A stretch of DNA of 7,659 nucleotides. Source: Acidobacteriaceae bacterium (lineage in GTDB: Bacteria; Acidobacteriota; Terriglobia; Terriglobales; Acidobacteriaceae). Under the pieces are notes generated by a model that was not told the DNA's origin, did not search any database, and saw only the letters and a list, made by a program, of their open reading frames with translations. The stretch is taken from contig PKYX01000189.1 in NCBI GenBank assembly GCA_003132825.1, positions 1 through 7,659 on the forward strand, in the 5' to 3' direction. The position numbers and the translations under genes are program-made. Below are positions 1 through 6,451 of this stretch, piece after piece. Numbering within the stretch: the stretch's first letter is position 1; each line of letters begins with the position of its first letter.

Positions 1-860
1 TCAAAGGCGGCGTGATCATGGATGTCACCAACGCCGAGCAAGCCGCAATCGCAGAAAAGGCCGGCGCAGTAGCCGTCATGGCGCTCGAGCGTGTCCCCGC
101 GCAAATTCGCGCCGAAGGCGGCGTAGCCCGCATGGCTTCGCCGAAGAAAATCCGCGAGATCATGGCGACTGTCTCCATCCCGGTAATGGCCAAGTGCCGC
201 ATCGGGCATTTTGCGGAAGCGCAAATTTTGCAGGAACTTGGCGTCGACTACATTGACGAATCCGAAGTCCTGACCCCGGCCGACGAAGCACACCACGTCG
301 ATAAGCACGCCTTCAGGGTTCCCTTCGTTTGCGGCGCGCGCAATCTGGGGGAAGCTCTGCGCCGCATCGCGGAAGGCGCAGCCATGATCCGCACCAAAGG
401 CGAAGCCGGCACCGGCGACGTAGTCCACGCCGTCAAGCACATGCGTCAGATCGTGCAGGAGATGAGAATCCTCACCGTGCTCGGCGAAGAGGAGCTCTAC
501 GCCAAAGCCAAAGAACACGGTGCTCCCTACGAACTGATCAAGCTGGTGGCCAAGGAAGGGAAGTTGCCGGTGCCTAATTTCTCTGCCGGAGGCATTGCCA
601 CGCCTGCGGATGCTGCTTTAGTCATGCAGCTCGGTGCCGAAGCGGTGTTCGTGGGCTCGGGTATCTTCATGCAAGATTCGACCAACTTCGCGGATCCAGA
701 AGAAGCCGCAAAGCGCGCCCGCGCTATTGTGCTGGCGGCGACGCACTACCAAGACCCTAAAGTATTACTTGAAGTCAGTGAAGACCTGGTCGGCGCTATG
801 AAGGGACTCGCCGTCGCCGCGCTCGATGAAGCCCACATGCTACAAACGCGGGGCTGGTAA
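1..860 (+). CDS. pdxS: Pyridoxal 5'-phosphate synthase subunit PdxS (5'-truncated by window edge)
   Basis: PdxS condenses ribose 5-phosphate, glyceraldehyde 3-phosphate and ammonia into PLP in the cytoplasm. It is a (beta/alpha)8 barrel that normally forms a dodecamer fed by the glutaminase PdxT. Aligned from memory without gaps to the 294-residue B. subtilis protein, all the key residues are present: the Asp of MDVTNAEQA (D24, bases 21-23), the first catalytic lysine in VMAKCRIGH (K81, bases 192-194) and the second in [10 protein letters not shown] (K149, bases 396-398). The phosphate-binding segment FVGSGIF and the usual C-terminal RGW are also there. A few extra residues follow VGSGIFMQ. 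The reading frame is open from base 3 and its first codons match Lys-Gly-Gly of the family, so the GTG at 12 is an internal Val. About 17 N-terminal residues lie left of the window. No pdxT follows, and I saw no convincing terminator in 861-966. Confidence 0.97.
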   Translation, partial: KGGVIMDVTNAEQAAIAEKAGAVAVMALERVPAQIRAEGGVARMASPKKIREIMATVSIPVMAKCRIGHFAEAQILQELGVDYIDESEVLTPADEAHHVDKHAFRVPFVCGARNLGEALRRIAEGAAMIRTKGEAGTGDVVHAVKHMRQIVQEMRILTVLGEEELYAKAKEHGAPYELIKLVAKEGKLPVPNFSAGGIATPADAALVMQLGAEAVFVGSGIFMQDSTNFADPEEAAKRARAIVLAATHYQDPKVLLEVSEDLVGAMKGLAVAALDEAHMLQTRGW

Positions 861-969
861 CGAGGGGGGCCCTCAAGGGGTCGAAGCGTTCCATTCGCTG
901 CTGGCCGATTTTCCGACTGACGTATAAGCGCCGAACTCCAGCGATCTTCTCGAACACTGGGCTCACGTG

Positions 970-1446
970 ATGCCAGGATGGGACAACTTCTTCGTCGCTG
1001 AGGCCGGTGCTGCCGCCGCGCTCGCCGGCCTGGTGTTCGTCGCGGTTTCGATCAACCTCACCCGCATCTTGGAATATCCACATCTGCCGGCGCGAGCGGC
1101 CGAGACGCTCATCGCACTCCTTTCCGTACTTGTCGTCACGAAATTCGCCTTGGTGCCGGGACAGTCAGCCCGCGCCTACGGCATCGAGATCGGCGCGACC
1201 GGCCTCGTCATCTGGACCATTCAGACAGTTATGCTGGTGCGAGCTCAAAAGATGGGCCATCAGTACAGCAGTTTCGTGCCGCGAATCCTCATGAACCAAC
1301 TGCCGCCGCTGCCGTTTTTCATCGCAGGCGGTCTGATGGCGATCGGCCACGCAGCCGGCGTGTACTGGATTGTGCCCGGCACCTTGCTGTCGTTTGCAGC
1401 CGGCATTTTCGGCGCCTGGGTGCTCTTGGTCGAGATCCAGCGCTGA
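970..1446 (+). CDS. Small multi-pass membrane protein of unknown function
   Basis: I do not recognise a named family. The protein has 158 residues and is mostly hydrophobic. Likely membrane segments lie at about residues 9-30 (Ala/Gly-rich, ending VAVSINL), 43-61, 70-91, 113-134 and 136-155, so four or five passes in the inner membrane. The start MPGWDNFFVAEAG followed at once by a small-residue helix resembles uncharacterised bacterial membrane proteins I have seen beginning with a similar WxNFF motif, but this is recall and not a search. I chose ATG 970 over the adjacent GTG 967. Neither has a clear Shine-Dalgarno sequence, which lowers confidence in the exact start. It lies 109 bases after pdxS on the same strand and could be read through from it. 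It converges with the minus-strand genes on its right. Composition along the protein (hydrophobic blocks, charged loops) supports real coding. Confidence 0.75.
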   Translation: MPGWDNFFVAEAGAAAALAGLVFVAVSINLTRILEYPHLPARAAETLIALLSVLVVTKFALVPGQSARAYGIEIGATGLVIWTIQTVMLVRAQKMGHQYSSFVPRILMNQLPPLPFFIAGGLMAIGHAAGVYWIVPGTLLSFAAGIFGAWVLLVEIQR

Positions 1447-1479
1447 GTTTCTTCGGAGCGATAAAGGGCCCGGGGGTAG

Positions 1480-1627
1480 CGGCGCTTTTCGCAGCTCACT
1501 GGCGATAGGGGCTTGGCCCAGGCCGCTTACAGCAGCTGCGCGACCCACCGTGGGAAAGCCTTCGAGGAATTCATCCAGGGTTTTGGCCGCCCTTCAAGTA
1601 ATCCAGAATTGGCGCCGCACCCACATC
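1480..1627 (-). pseudogene. Degraded DUF433 (antitoxin-type) gene fragment
   Basis: Read on the minus strand immediately after the oxidoreductase stop codon, the sequence gives PILDYLKGGQ and then, one base out of frame, TLDEFLEGFPTVGR. Joined, this matches the core of DUF433 proteins, whose usual pattern is ILDYLxGGexLxEFLexFPTVsReqA. The frame break is in a run of four T on the plus strand (1581-1584), where removing one base restores Gln-Thr-Leu-Asp. Downstream, AAAVSGLGQAPIASELRKAP looks like an eroded version of the family's last helix. The N-terminal third, which normally carries a GGxPxxxGTR-like motif, is missing, and no start codon or ribosome site is visible. DUF433 proteins are small and usually serve as antitoxins beside a DUF5615 PIN-like toxin. 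No such partner is visible here. It is presumably non-functional. The family call rests on my reading of about 40 residues. Confidence 0.6.
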
Positions 1628-2546
1628 TCACACCAACTTTCGCACTTCCTCCATTCTCTTCAGCCAGCCGTCCAACGAATCCGAGCCGGGCTCAAAGCCG
1701 GGATCAAAATGGACTTCATGCGCGCCAATTTGCTTGCAGGCGTCGGTGTCTTGTTGGATCTGTCCCATGGTCCCGGTAAAAATGGCGCGATCATTTCCGA
1801 GCGGCTTGTCCGTGACGTGCAGATTGGCGCGCACCACGAGCTCGAGCCGCGAGGCATCCCTTCCCGCTGCCTGAGCCATTCGTTGGATGGAGGAAAACAT
1901 CTGCGCCATCCCGGCAGCGGGAATGAAAGTAGGATTCCATCCTTCGGTCAGCTTGGCCAAGCGTGCTAGGGCGGCGGGCGCAAACGCCGCCAGGTAGATG
2001 GGCGGATGCGGCTTCTGCGTCGGCTTCAGATCGATATAGGACAACGGCAGCTTGTAGAATTGGCCGTTGAATTCCACCGGGTTTTGGGTCCACACCGCCT
2101 TCAGCAATTGCAGGAACTCATCCGCCATGGCGCCGCGTTTTTTCATGTCGGCACCTGGTGGCCTCCATTTCATCCTGCGACCAACCCAAGCCAAGCCCCA
2201 CGCGCAACCGTCCGTTCGAAAGGTAATCGATAGTCGTGAGCCGGCGCGCCAGCATCACCGGGTTGTAATAGGGAATATCAAGCACGCTCGTGCCGAGCGT
2301 GACCTTCTTGGTCTGCGCCGCCGCAAAGGTCAGCGCCTCGAGCGGATCGAGCACGTGTTTATAAGGCTCAGGCAGGGAACCGTCCGGCATACCCGCGTAA
2401 GCTGACTGGGGCTTCACCGGAAAAAGCAATCTCTCCACCGTCCACAAGCTGTAATACCCGAGGGCCTCGGCGCGTTGTGCGACCTTCGATACCGCCTCCG
2501 CCGTGCCGACAGGGCCAATGTTAGGAAGAGCAAAACCAATTTTCAT
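1628..2546 (-). pseudogene. LLM-class (luciferase-like) F420-dependent oxidoreductase, frameshifted
   Basis: These are TIM-barrel flavin- or F420-dependent oxidoreductases of the bacterial luciferase superfamily, and the substrate cannot be told. The start MKIGFALPNIGPVG, the SLWTVERL segment, TKKVTLGTSVLDIPYYNP and LSNGRLRVGLGLGWSQDEM are classic for the TIGR03619-like branch. Residues 1-130 are in one frame, ending EAT at 2157-2159. The rest, beginning GADMKKRGAMADEFLQLL, is in the next frame and runs to TGA at 1628-1630. One extra base (plus-strand T2156) explains the shift. Without it the gene is 918 bases and 305 residues, the normal family length, with no other stop. The ATG at 2544-2546 has AGGGGA six bases upstream. 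The intact remainder suggests a recent mutation or a sequencing error. If truly broken, only a 142-residue N-terminal half is made. It lies 359 bases downstream of pilQ on the same strand, probably as a separate unit. Confidence 0.9.
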
Positions 2547-2713
2547 CGCACATCCCCTGAGTCATGCAAGGATGCCTGACATTTTAGACGCATTCCGCTG
2601 CTTGAGCCAGAGTCGATGCAAGGCTCTCAGTTCGACCGCCGGGAGAGGCGGGAAACCAAGAGGGGAGACCAGGAGCAAGAGCCCGACCAGAAATGATTTT
2701 CTCTCTCATCTCT

Positions 2714-2758
2714 GGTCTTTAGGTCTTTAGGTCTTTAGTCCTTAGTCTTTAGTCCTTG
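2714..2758. repeat. Short tandem repeat of GGTCTTTA and GTCYTTA units
   Basis: Three exact copies of the 8-base unit GGTCTTTA (2714-2721, 2722-2729, 2730-2737) are followed by three 7-base variants, GTCCTTA (2738-2744), GTCTTTA (2745-2751) and GTCCTTG (2752-2758). The array is intergenic, so length changes would not alter a protein. Its origin is probably replication slippage. No spacers or dyads are present, which rules out CRISPR. Confidence 0.9.
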
Positions 2759-2770
2759 AGATGGAACGGC

Positions 2771-2837
2771 CCAGGGGTTCGCGGGGGTTTCCAGAAAAGC
2801 GGAAGCTCCCAGAAAAAGCTGAACCGCCGGCCCCTGG
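2771..2837. repeat. Imperfect inverted repeat overlapping the pil terminator
   Basis: CCAGGGG (2771-2777) is complementary to CCCCTGG (2831-2837). Inside it, after a 3-by-3 internal loop, GCGG (2781-2784) pairs with CCGC (2824-2827). The enclosed loop is about 40 bases and contains two similar blocks, CCAGAAAAGC and CCAGAAAAAGC. The right arm shares its bases with the stem of the terminator-like hairpin, so the two structures cannot form together. With such a large loop this fold is the weaker candidate. Confidence 0.45.
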
Positions 2838-2868
2838 CGACTTCTCCAGGCGTCCGGCAGCGCTTTTT
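2813..2868 (-). terminator. Probable bidirectional intrinsic terminator of the pil operon
   Basis: On the plus strand GCCGG (2826-2830) and CCTGG (2833-2837) pair with CCAGG (2846-2850) and CCGGC (2854-2858) around an 8-base loop, with a small 2-by-3 internal loop. AAAAAGC lies at 2813-2819 and GCTTTTT at 2862-2868, so each strand has a T-tract after the stem. It begins about 38 bases past the pilQ stop codon, where an operon terminator is expected. The T-tracts stand about 4-6 bases from the stem unless the A- and T-tracts also pair, so efficiency is uncertain. I inferred the structure by eye. Confidence 0.55.
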
Positions 2869-2905
2869 TACGGCTACCTCGTGGACCGCGTGACCCGCAG
2901 GCTGT

Positions 2906-5023
2906 CTAGGTCTGAATAATGCGCGGCGTAATGAAGAAGATCAACTCCTGATTGGAGGTGTTGACCGTGCGATGCTTGAACAGGTTGCCGAGCCAGGGAA
3001 TGTTGCCGAGCAACGGCACCTGGGTGATGTTGACCGAGTTTTGGGTTTGGATCACGCCGCCAATCACCACCGTGCCACCGTCGGTGACGAGCACCTGGGT
3101 CGTGGCCTGCTGGGTAATGAGTGTGGGGTTGCCCTGCACCGTACGGCCGAAATCAGGCGTCGTGTTTTCCACGTCCACATTCAGGAAGATGGTGTTTTCC
3201 GATGTGATCTGCGGAACCACCGTCAGGCGGAGGAACGCATCCACGTAGGTCACCGTGGGAGGTCCGCCCAACTGCGCCTGGGTCACGATGGGCACGCGCA
3301 CGCCCTGCCGAACCAGGGCTTGAATGTTGTTCTGGGTCACCACCCGCGGACGCGACAGAATCTTGAGCAATCCGCGCGACTCCGCCATGGTCAGAACGGC
3401 ATCGATCTGCACATGAGAGCTCGCGTTCAGGAAGCTGAAACCGCTCGTCGGACTGGTGACGGGTTGGTTGGAGAACAGGGGTATTTGCGACAACGTCGTG
3501 GGCGTGGGCGCCGCAGTGCCGACGATGGGATAGACCGGATTGATGCCAAAGGTGCCGAGAGGGGATGTGCCCACGCTGCCCGCCCCGCTCACCGAGGTGG
3601 CCGTGTTACCCCAGCCGAAACCCAACTGAGTGCCGATGTCGCGCGCGAAGCTGCGCGTCGCGGCTACCACCCGGGCTTCGATTTCCACTTCCTGGGTCTT
3701 GCGGTCGAGTTGCGTGATCAGGCGGTCGACGGCCGGAATGACCGCGGGAATGTCCTGGATGATCAGGGCGTTGGTGCGATCGTCAGCGATCACATCGCCG
3801 CGCTGGCTCAGGAACTGTTTCACCGTGGCCGCGATGTCTTTCGAACGCGCGTAGCTCAGGAAGCGCGTCACCGTCACCTTATCGACCGCCAGCGCTTCGG
3901 CTTCCTGCTGAGCGCGGCGTGACTCGGCTTCTTTGCGGAGTGTGTCCACGGTGGCGATGCGCAGGACGTTGCCGTCCAGCTGCCGCGCCAGGTCGTTGTT
4001 CTTCAAAACGATATCGAGCGCCTGGTCCCACGGCACATCATCGAGCACGATGGTGAGTGTGCCCTTCACGTTCGGATCGAGCACCACATTGAGGCCGCTG
4101 ATCTCGTGGATCAGGCGGAAGAAGTCCTTCAGATCCACGTCTTTCAAGTTCACCGAAATGGGCTCACCCGTGTACTTGGGGCCGGCCACCGGCGCGGGCT
4201 GCGCCATTTGAGCCTTCTGCTCGGCGGCCAGGTTTTCGGCGGGTTGAGAATTGGCGATCGTCTGCGCGGCCTGCGGCTGCATGGCGGCGCTCGGAGTGGG
4301 CAGCAAGTTGGTGGTGTCGGGCTTGTCCGCGAACTTCGCGGCGGCGGTGAGCGCCCGGGCGGGCGGCGCGATTACAGCTGACGGCTTGGCTTCGGCCGCC
4401 AGATTCGCGGCCTCGGGCTTGTAGGAAGGCTCAACAAAGACAAAGTTCTCGGCGGAAGAGGACTTTTCCGCGGGCTGGCTGAGCGCGACCGGAGTCCCGG
4501 CCACCGGCTTCGCGACCGCGGTTTTCTCCGCACCCGCTGGCACTTCCGCCTGGGTCGGGGCCGAAACTGCTGGCGTCACTTGCCCGGCGCCGGCGCTTGC
4601 GCTCGCGGCTCCGGTATGCAACTTGAGAATGAGCTTGTCTCCGCTCGGGGACGACAGTTCGTAGCGGCAGGCCTCATCGAGATCCACCACCACGCGAGTG
4701 GTCGGGGGATTCTGCCCGTCCATACCAACGCGCACTCGTTTCACGCCCAGGTCGTCAACAATGATGCTGCGGGCGGAAACTGCCACCGTACCCGGCAGGT
4801 CGAGCACCAGGCGAGCGGGTGAGTTCAGGGCGCTCACCTTGGGCGTGGTTGGCCCGCTGGTTGTGATTTCCAGACTCATCCCATCGTGGCTGGGCACTAG
4901 GTTGACCCCGAGCAGAGCAGCTCGCTTGGGTGCAACCGCCGTGCTCGTGCTTTGCGCGCCGGCCGCTGCGACCAGTGACAGAACCAGCAGCGGCAGGAAA
5001 ATATTCAGCAATTGCTTTCGCAT
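2906..5023 (-). CDS. pilQ: Type IV pilus outer-membrane secretin PilQ
   Basis: PilQ forms the outer-membrane ring through which the type IV pilus passes. The 705-residue protein begins MRKQLLNIFLPLLVLSLV, a signal peptide probably cut after AGA-Q. Residues about 36-136 form a single AMIN (peptidoglycan-binding) domain, and 140-283 an Ala/Pro/Glu-rich linker. The N0/STN domain at about 285-360 contains ISVNLKDVDLKDFFRLI. An N1 secretin module lies at about 382-445 with DDRTNALIIQD. The secretin core runs to the end, with LSRPRVVTQNN at 556-566 and the signature VPLLGNIPWLGNLF at 669-682. ATG 5023 is chosen over an in-frame GTG at 5059 because GGGGAG sits seven bases before it and the signal peptide then starts properly. 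It is the last gene of the pil run, 75 bases after pilP. The stop is TAG at 2906-2908. Confidence 0.97.
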   Translation of the reverse strand: MRKQLLNIFLPLLVLSLVAAAGAQSTSTAVAPKRAALLGVNLVPSHDGMSLEITTSGPTTPKVSALNSPARLVLDLPGTVAVSARSIIVDDLGVKRVRVGMDGQNPPTTRVVVDLDEACRYELSSPSGDKLILKLHTGAASASAGAGQVTPAVSAPTQAEVPAGAEKTAVAKPVAGTPVALSQPAEKSSSAENFVFVEPSYKPEAANLAAEAKPSAVIAPPARALTAAAKFADKPDTTNLLPTPSAAMQPQAAQTIANSQPAENLAAEQKAQMAQPAPVAGPKYTGEPISVNLKDVDLKDFFRLIHEISGLNVVLDPNVKGTLTIVLDDVPWDQALDIVLKNNDLARQLDGNVLRIATVDTLRKEAESRRAQQEAEALAVDKVTVTRFLSYARSKDIAATVKQFLSQRGDVIADDRTNALIIQDIPAVIPAVDRLITQLDRKTQEVEIEARVVAATRSFARDIGTQLGFGWGNTATSVSGAGSVGTSPLGTFGINPVYPIVGTAAPTPTTLSQIPLFSNQPVTSPTSGFSFLNASSHVQIDAVLTMAESRGLLKILSRPRVVTQNNIQALVRQGVRVPIVTQAQLGGPPTVTYVDAFLRLTVVPQITSENTIFLNVDVENTTPDFGRTVQGNPTLITQQATTQVLVTDGGTVVIGGVIQTQNSVNITQVPLLGNIPWLGNLFKHRTVNTSNQELIFFITPRIIQT

Positions 5024-5030
5024 TTCGCTT

Positions 5031-5036
5031 CTCCCC
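5031..5036 (-). promoter_or_regulatory. Ribosome binding site of pilQ
   Basis: GGGGAG on the minus strand lies seven bases before ATG 5023. It decides the pilQ start against the in-frame GTG at 5059, which would place twelve polar residues in front of the signal peptide. Confidence 0.75.
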
Positions 5037-5092
5037 ACGAAGTGCCCCCCAGGGGTCACGCCGTGATCTTTCTTCTCTCTAAGATTTCGTTG

Positions 5093-5111
5093 CCCGGCCT
5101 AGACTGCCGGG
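5093..5111 (-). other. GC-only hairpin spanning the pilP stop codon
   Basis: CCCGGC (5093-5098) and GCCGGG (5106-5111) are perfect inverted copies around a 7-base loop. The loop contains the pilP stop codon TAG (plus-strand 5099-5101). On the transcribed strand no T-run follows, so this is not a standard intrinsic terminator. It may mark an mRNA processing or stability point between pilP and pilQ, or lower readthrough. The function is inference. Confidence 0.5.
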
Positions 5112-5797
5112 GTAGTGATCTTCTTGGTCACTTCCCGTGTAAACGGGTGCCCGATCTTGTCCTGCAGCGTTTCTTTGAACACGATCGAGTCCCCCGTAAT
5201 CTTCACTACATAGCCGTTGAAGACCGGGTCGTTCTCACGAAGGAAATAGGCCTTATCGAGACCGTTGACCACCACGGCAATCATGCCCCCGTCCGATTTG
5301 ACCACTCCCTTAAGCGCGATCTGGTCGATGGCCAGGCAGCGCTTCCCCGTACTGCAGCCCGATCCCACCATGGTCTGGTTCACCACCGGACTCAAGAATG
5401 GATCGCGCCTTCCCGCCATAGTCACGGGCCGATCCAGCGGCTCGTTTTCTACCGCGGCTTGGTTCTCGACCGCCACCTTCCGCCCACTCGACCGCGGCCG
5501 GCTGGCGGCCACAACCTTGGTCTTCGACCGGGCCGCACGGTGCGCGACCCGCGGTCCCGGCGAAACCTTCTGTTTGGCGAAGGGATCGTGCGAGCCAGCG
5601 GTGGCTTGCGATGGGGCGGGTGTGGATGCGGTTTGCGGGGTTGCGCCCTGCGAAGCCGCCAGGGCGGCGTTAGAATCCAGCTGTTTCTTCTGCTGGACCG
5701 CATGCATCGTATCCCGCGCGTTCTGGATGGCGTCTGGGTTCTGTCCCCAGGCTGTCGCCGCCATCCCCATGATCAGAATTCCAGTCGTCAATTTCAT
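5099..5797 (-). CDS. pilP: Type IV pilus inner-membrane-associated periplasmic protein PilP
   Basis: PilP bridges the PilN/PilO dimer to the N0 domain of PilQ in the periplasm. The 232-residue protein starts with a short signal peptide (MKLTTGILIMGMAATAWG-Q). Unlike most characterised PilP proteins it has no lipobox cysteine, so it is probably a soluble or uncleaved, not lipid-anchored, form. Residues about 20-125 are a low-complexity linker with an unusually basic stretch at 83-107. The motif GRRDPF at 129-134 begins the conserved part, followed by a beta-rich domain (about 155-225) containing LKGVVKSDGGMIAVVVNG and NDPVFNGYVVKI, as in the family. Cys148 and Cys154 flank the entry to this domain and could form a disulfide. 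It is longer than the usual 170-180 residues because of the linker. It starts eight bases after pilO. The assignment is strong from position and C-terminal domain. Confidence 0.92.
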   Translation of the reverse strand: MKLTTGILIMGMAATAWGQNPDAIQNARDTMHAVQQKKQLDSNAALAASQGATPQTASTPAPSQATAGSHDPFAKQKVSPGPRVAHRAARSKTKVVAASRPRSSGRKVAVENQAAVENEPLDRPVTMAGRRDPFLSPVVNQTMVGSGCSTGKRCLAIDQIALKGVVKSDGGMIAVVVNGLDKAYFLRENDPVFNGYVVKITGDSIVFKETLQDKIGHPFTREVTKKITTPAV

Positions 5798-5805
5798 AGA
5801 CGTAC

Positions 5806-6426
5806 CTATCTCCGTGCCGCCGCCGGCGCGGGCGGTTGCATGTCATGACTGAAGAAAGTGCTTGCCGTGCAGGTGGCCACGACGCTCTCGTTGGCCGCGT
5901 ACTGGTAAGTGTGTTTCGCCTTGGCGTCGCCCGGCTTCTTCGTGCTCGCCACCAACAGTCCCGAGACGTTCACAATCCGCTCCAGTTTTCCGACCTGGTT
6001 GAAGAAGCTCAGCATCGAGTAGTACGGTCCGTCGAGCTCGAGCTCGAAGGGGACCTCGGAGTAGAACTCCTTGGAGACGACCGGCATCGCGGTGTATCGG
6101 CGGATTTCAATCCCCGCCTTCAGCGCTTCCGCATCCAGCATCTTGATGAAGCCGTCCACTTCCTTCTGGTCGGGCACGATGTGCTGCTCAATCTCCAGTT
6201 GCTGCTTCAGGCTGGCCACCTGGCGGTCCATGTCGGCCAGTTTCGGCCGGTAGGATTCCAGTTCCGCGTTCTCGCGCTGCTTGGCGTCGAGCGTCTGCCG
6301 GGCGGCCGCATTGGCGTCTTCCTGGCTCTTGAACACGGTGAAATACAGGGCGCCGGTCACCAGCGCAGCCCCAGCCAACAGCATTCCCCATTGCTTGAGA
6401 CCCGATATTTCGCTGAAGTTCTCCAT
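5806..6426 (-). CDS. pilO: Type IV pilus inner-membrane protein PilO
   Basis: PilO pairs with PilN in the inner membrane to connect the cytoplasmic motor side with PilP and PilQ. The 206-residue protein has a short cytoplasmic N-terminus (MENFSEISGLKQWG), one membrane helix at about 14-32 and a charged coiled coil at about 38-82 (SQEDANAAARQTLDAKQ onward). A ferredoxin-like domain follows at about 85-190, with the typical VDGFIKMLDAEALKAGIEI and the FELELDGPYYSMLSFFNQVG segment. The single cysteine, Cys186, lies in the predicted last beta strand, before a Pro/Ala-rich tail. It begins 25 bases after the pilN stop, with a GGGAAA purine-rich site ahead of the ATG, and ends eight bases before pilP, so it is almost surely cotranscribed with both. 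Confidence 0.95.
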   Translation of the reverse strand: MENFSEISGLKQWGMLLAGAALVTGALYFTVFKSQEDANAAARQTLDAKQRENAELESYRPKLADMDRQVASLKQQLEIEQHIVPDQKEVDGFIKMLDAEALKAGIEIRRYTAMPVVSKEFYSEVPFELELDGPYYSMLSFFNQVGKLERIVNVSGLLVASTKKPGDAKAKHTYQYAANESVVATCTASTFFSHDMQPPAPAAARR

Positions 6427-6451
6427 AAGATTTCCCGCTTTTCCCTGTCTA

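Larger units (their letters stand above)
2547..2905. other. 359-base intergenic region between pilQ and the oxidoreductase
   Basis: I see no gene here on either strand. From right to left it holds the 3' end of the pil transcript with a terminator-like hairpin, an overlapping inverted repeat, and a short tandem repeat. A purine-rich stretch follows (about 2640-2700), containing a small CCGCC/GGCGG hairpin. Nearest the oxidoreductase, the minus strand carries TAAAAT (plus-strand 2581-2586), about 35 bases before its ATG. This would serve as a -10 box, but no good -35 hexamer lies at the right spacing, so a promoter here is only a guess. Confidence 0.6.

Noticed and set aside
12..14. GTG at 12 as the pdxS start
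   Set aside because: The upstream codons in frame read Lys-Gly-Gly, as in family members, so the gene continues beyond the window edge.
861..966. Terminator after pdxS (CCCT/AGGG near 872-880)
   Set aside because: The stem is very short, there is no T-run, and the pairing is not convincing.
1370..1969. Plus-strand open frame opposite the oxidoreductase 3' half (199 codons)
   Set aside because: The opposite strand encodes a conserved LLM domain. This frame shows no family pattern and begins inside the membrane protein gene.
2714..2758. CRISPR array
   Set aside because: Units are only 7-8 bases, with no spacers and no cas genes nearby.
2972..3922. Long open frame on the plus strand opposite pilQ (316 codons)
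   Set aside because: It is antisense to a clearly conserved secretin domain. Its translation is rich in Arg, His and Gly with no family resemblance, which is typical of a GC-rich shadow frame.
5024..5059. GTG at 5059 as pilQ start
   Set aside because: It adds twelve polar residues before the signal peptide, and ATG 5023 has a well-placed ribosome site.
5012..5848. Plus-strand open frame opposite pilP (278 codons)
   Set aside because: It lies across pilP and both junctions, has an Arg/His-rich composition and no recognisable domain.
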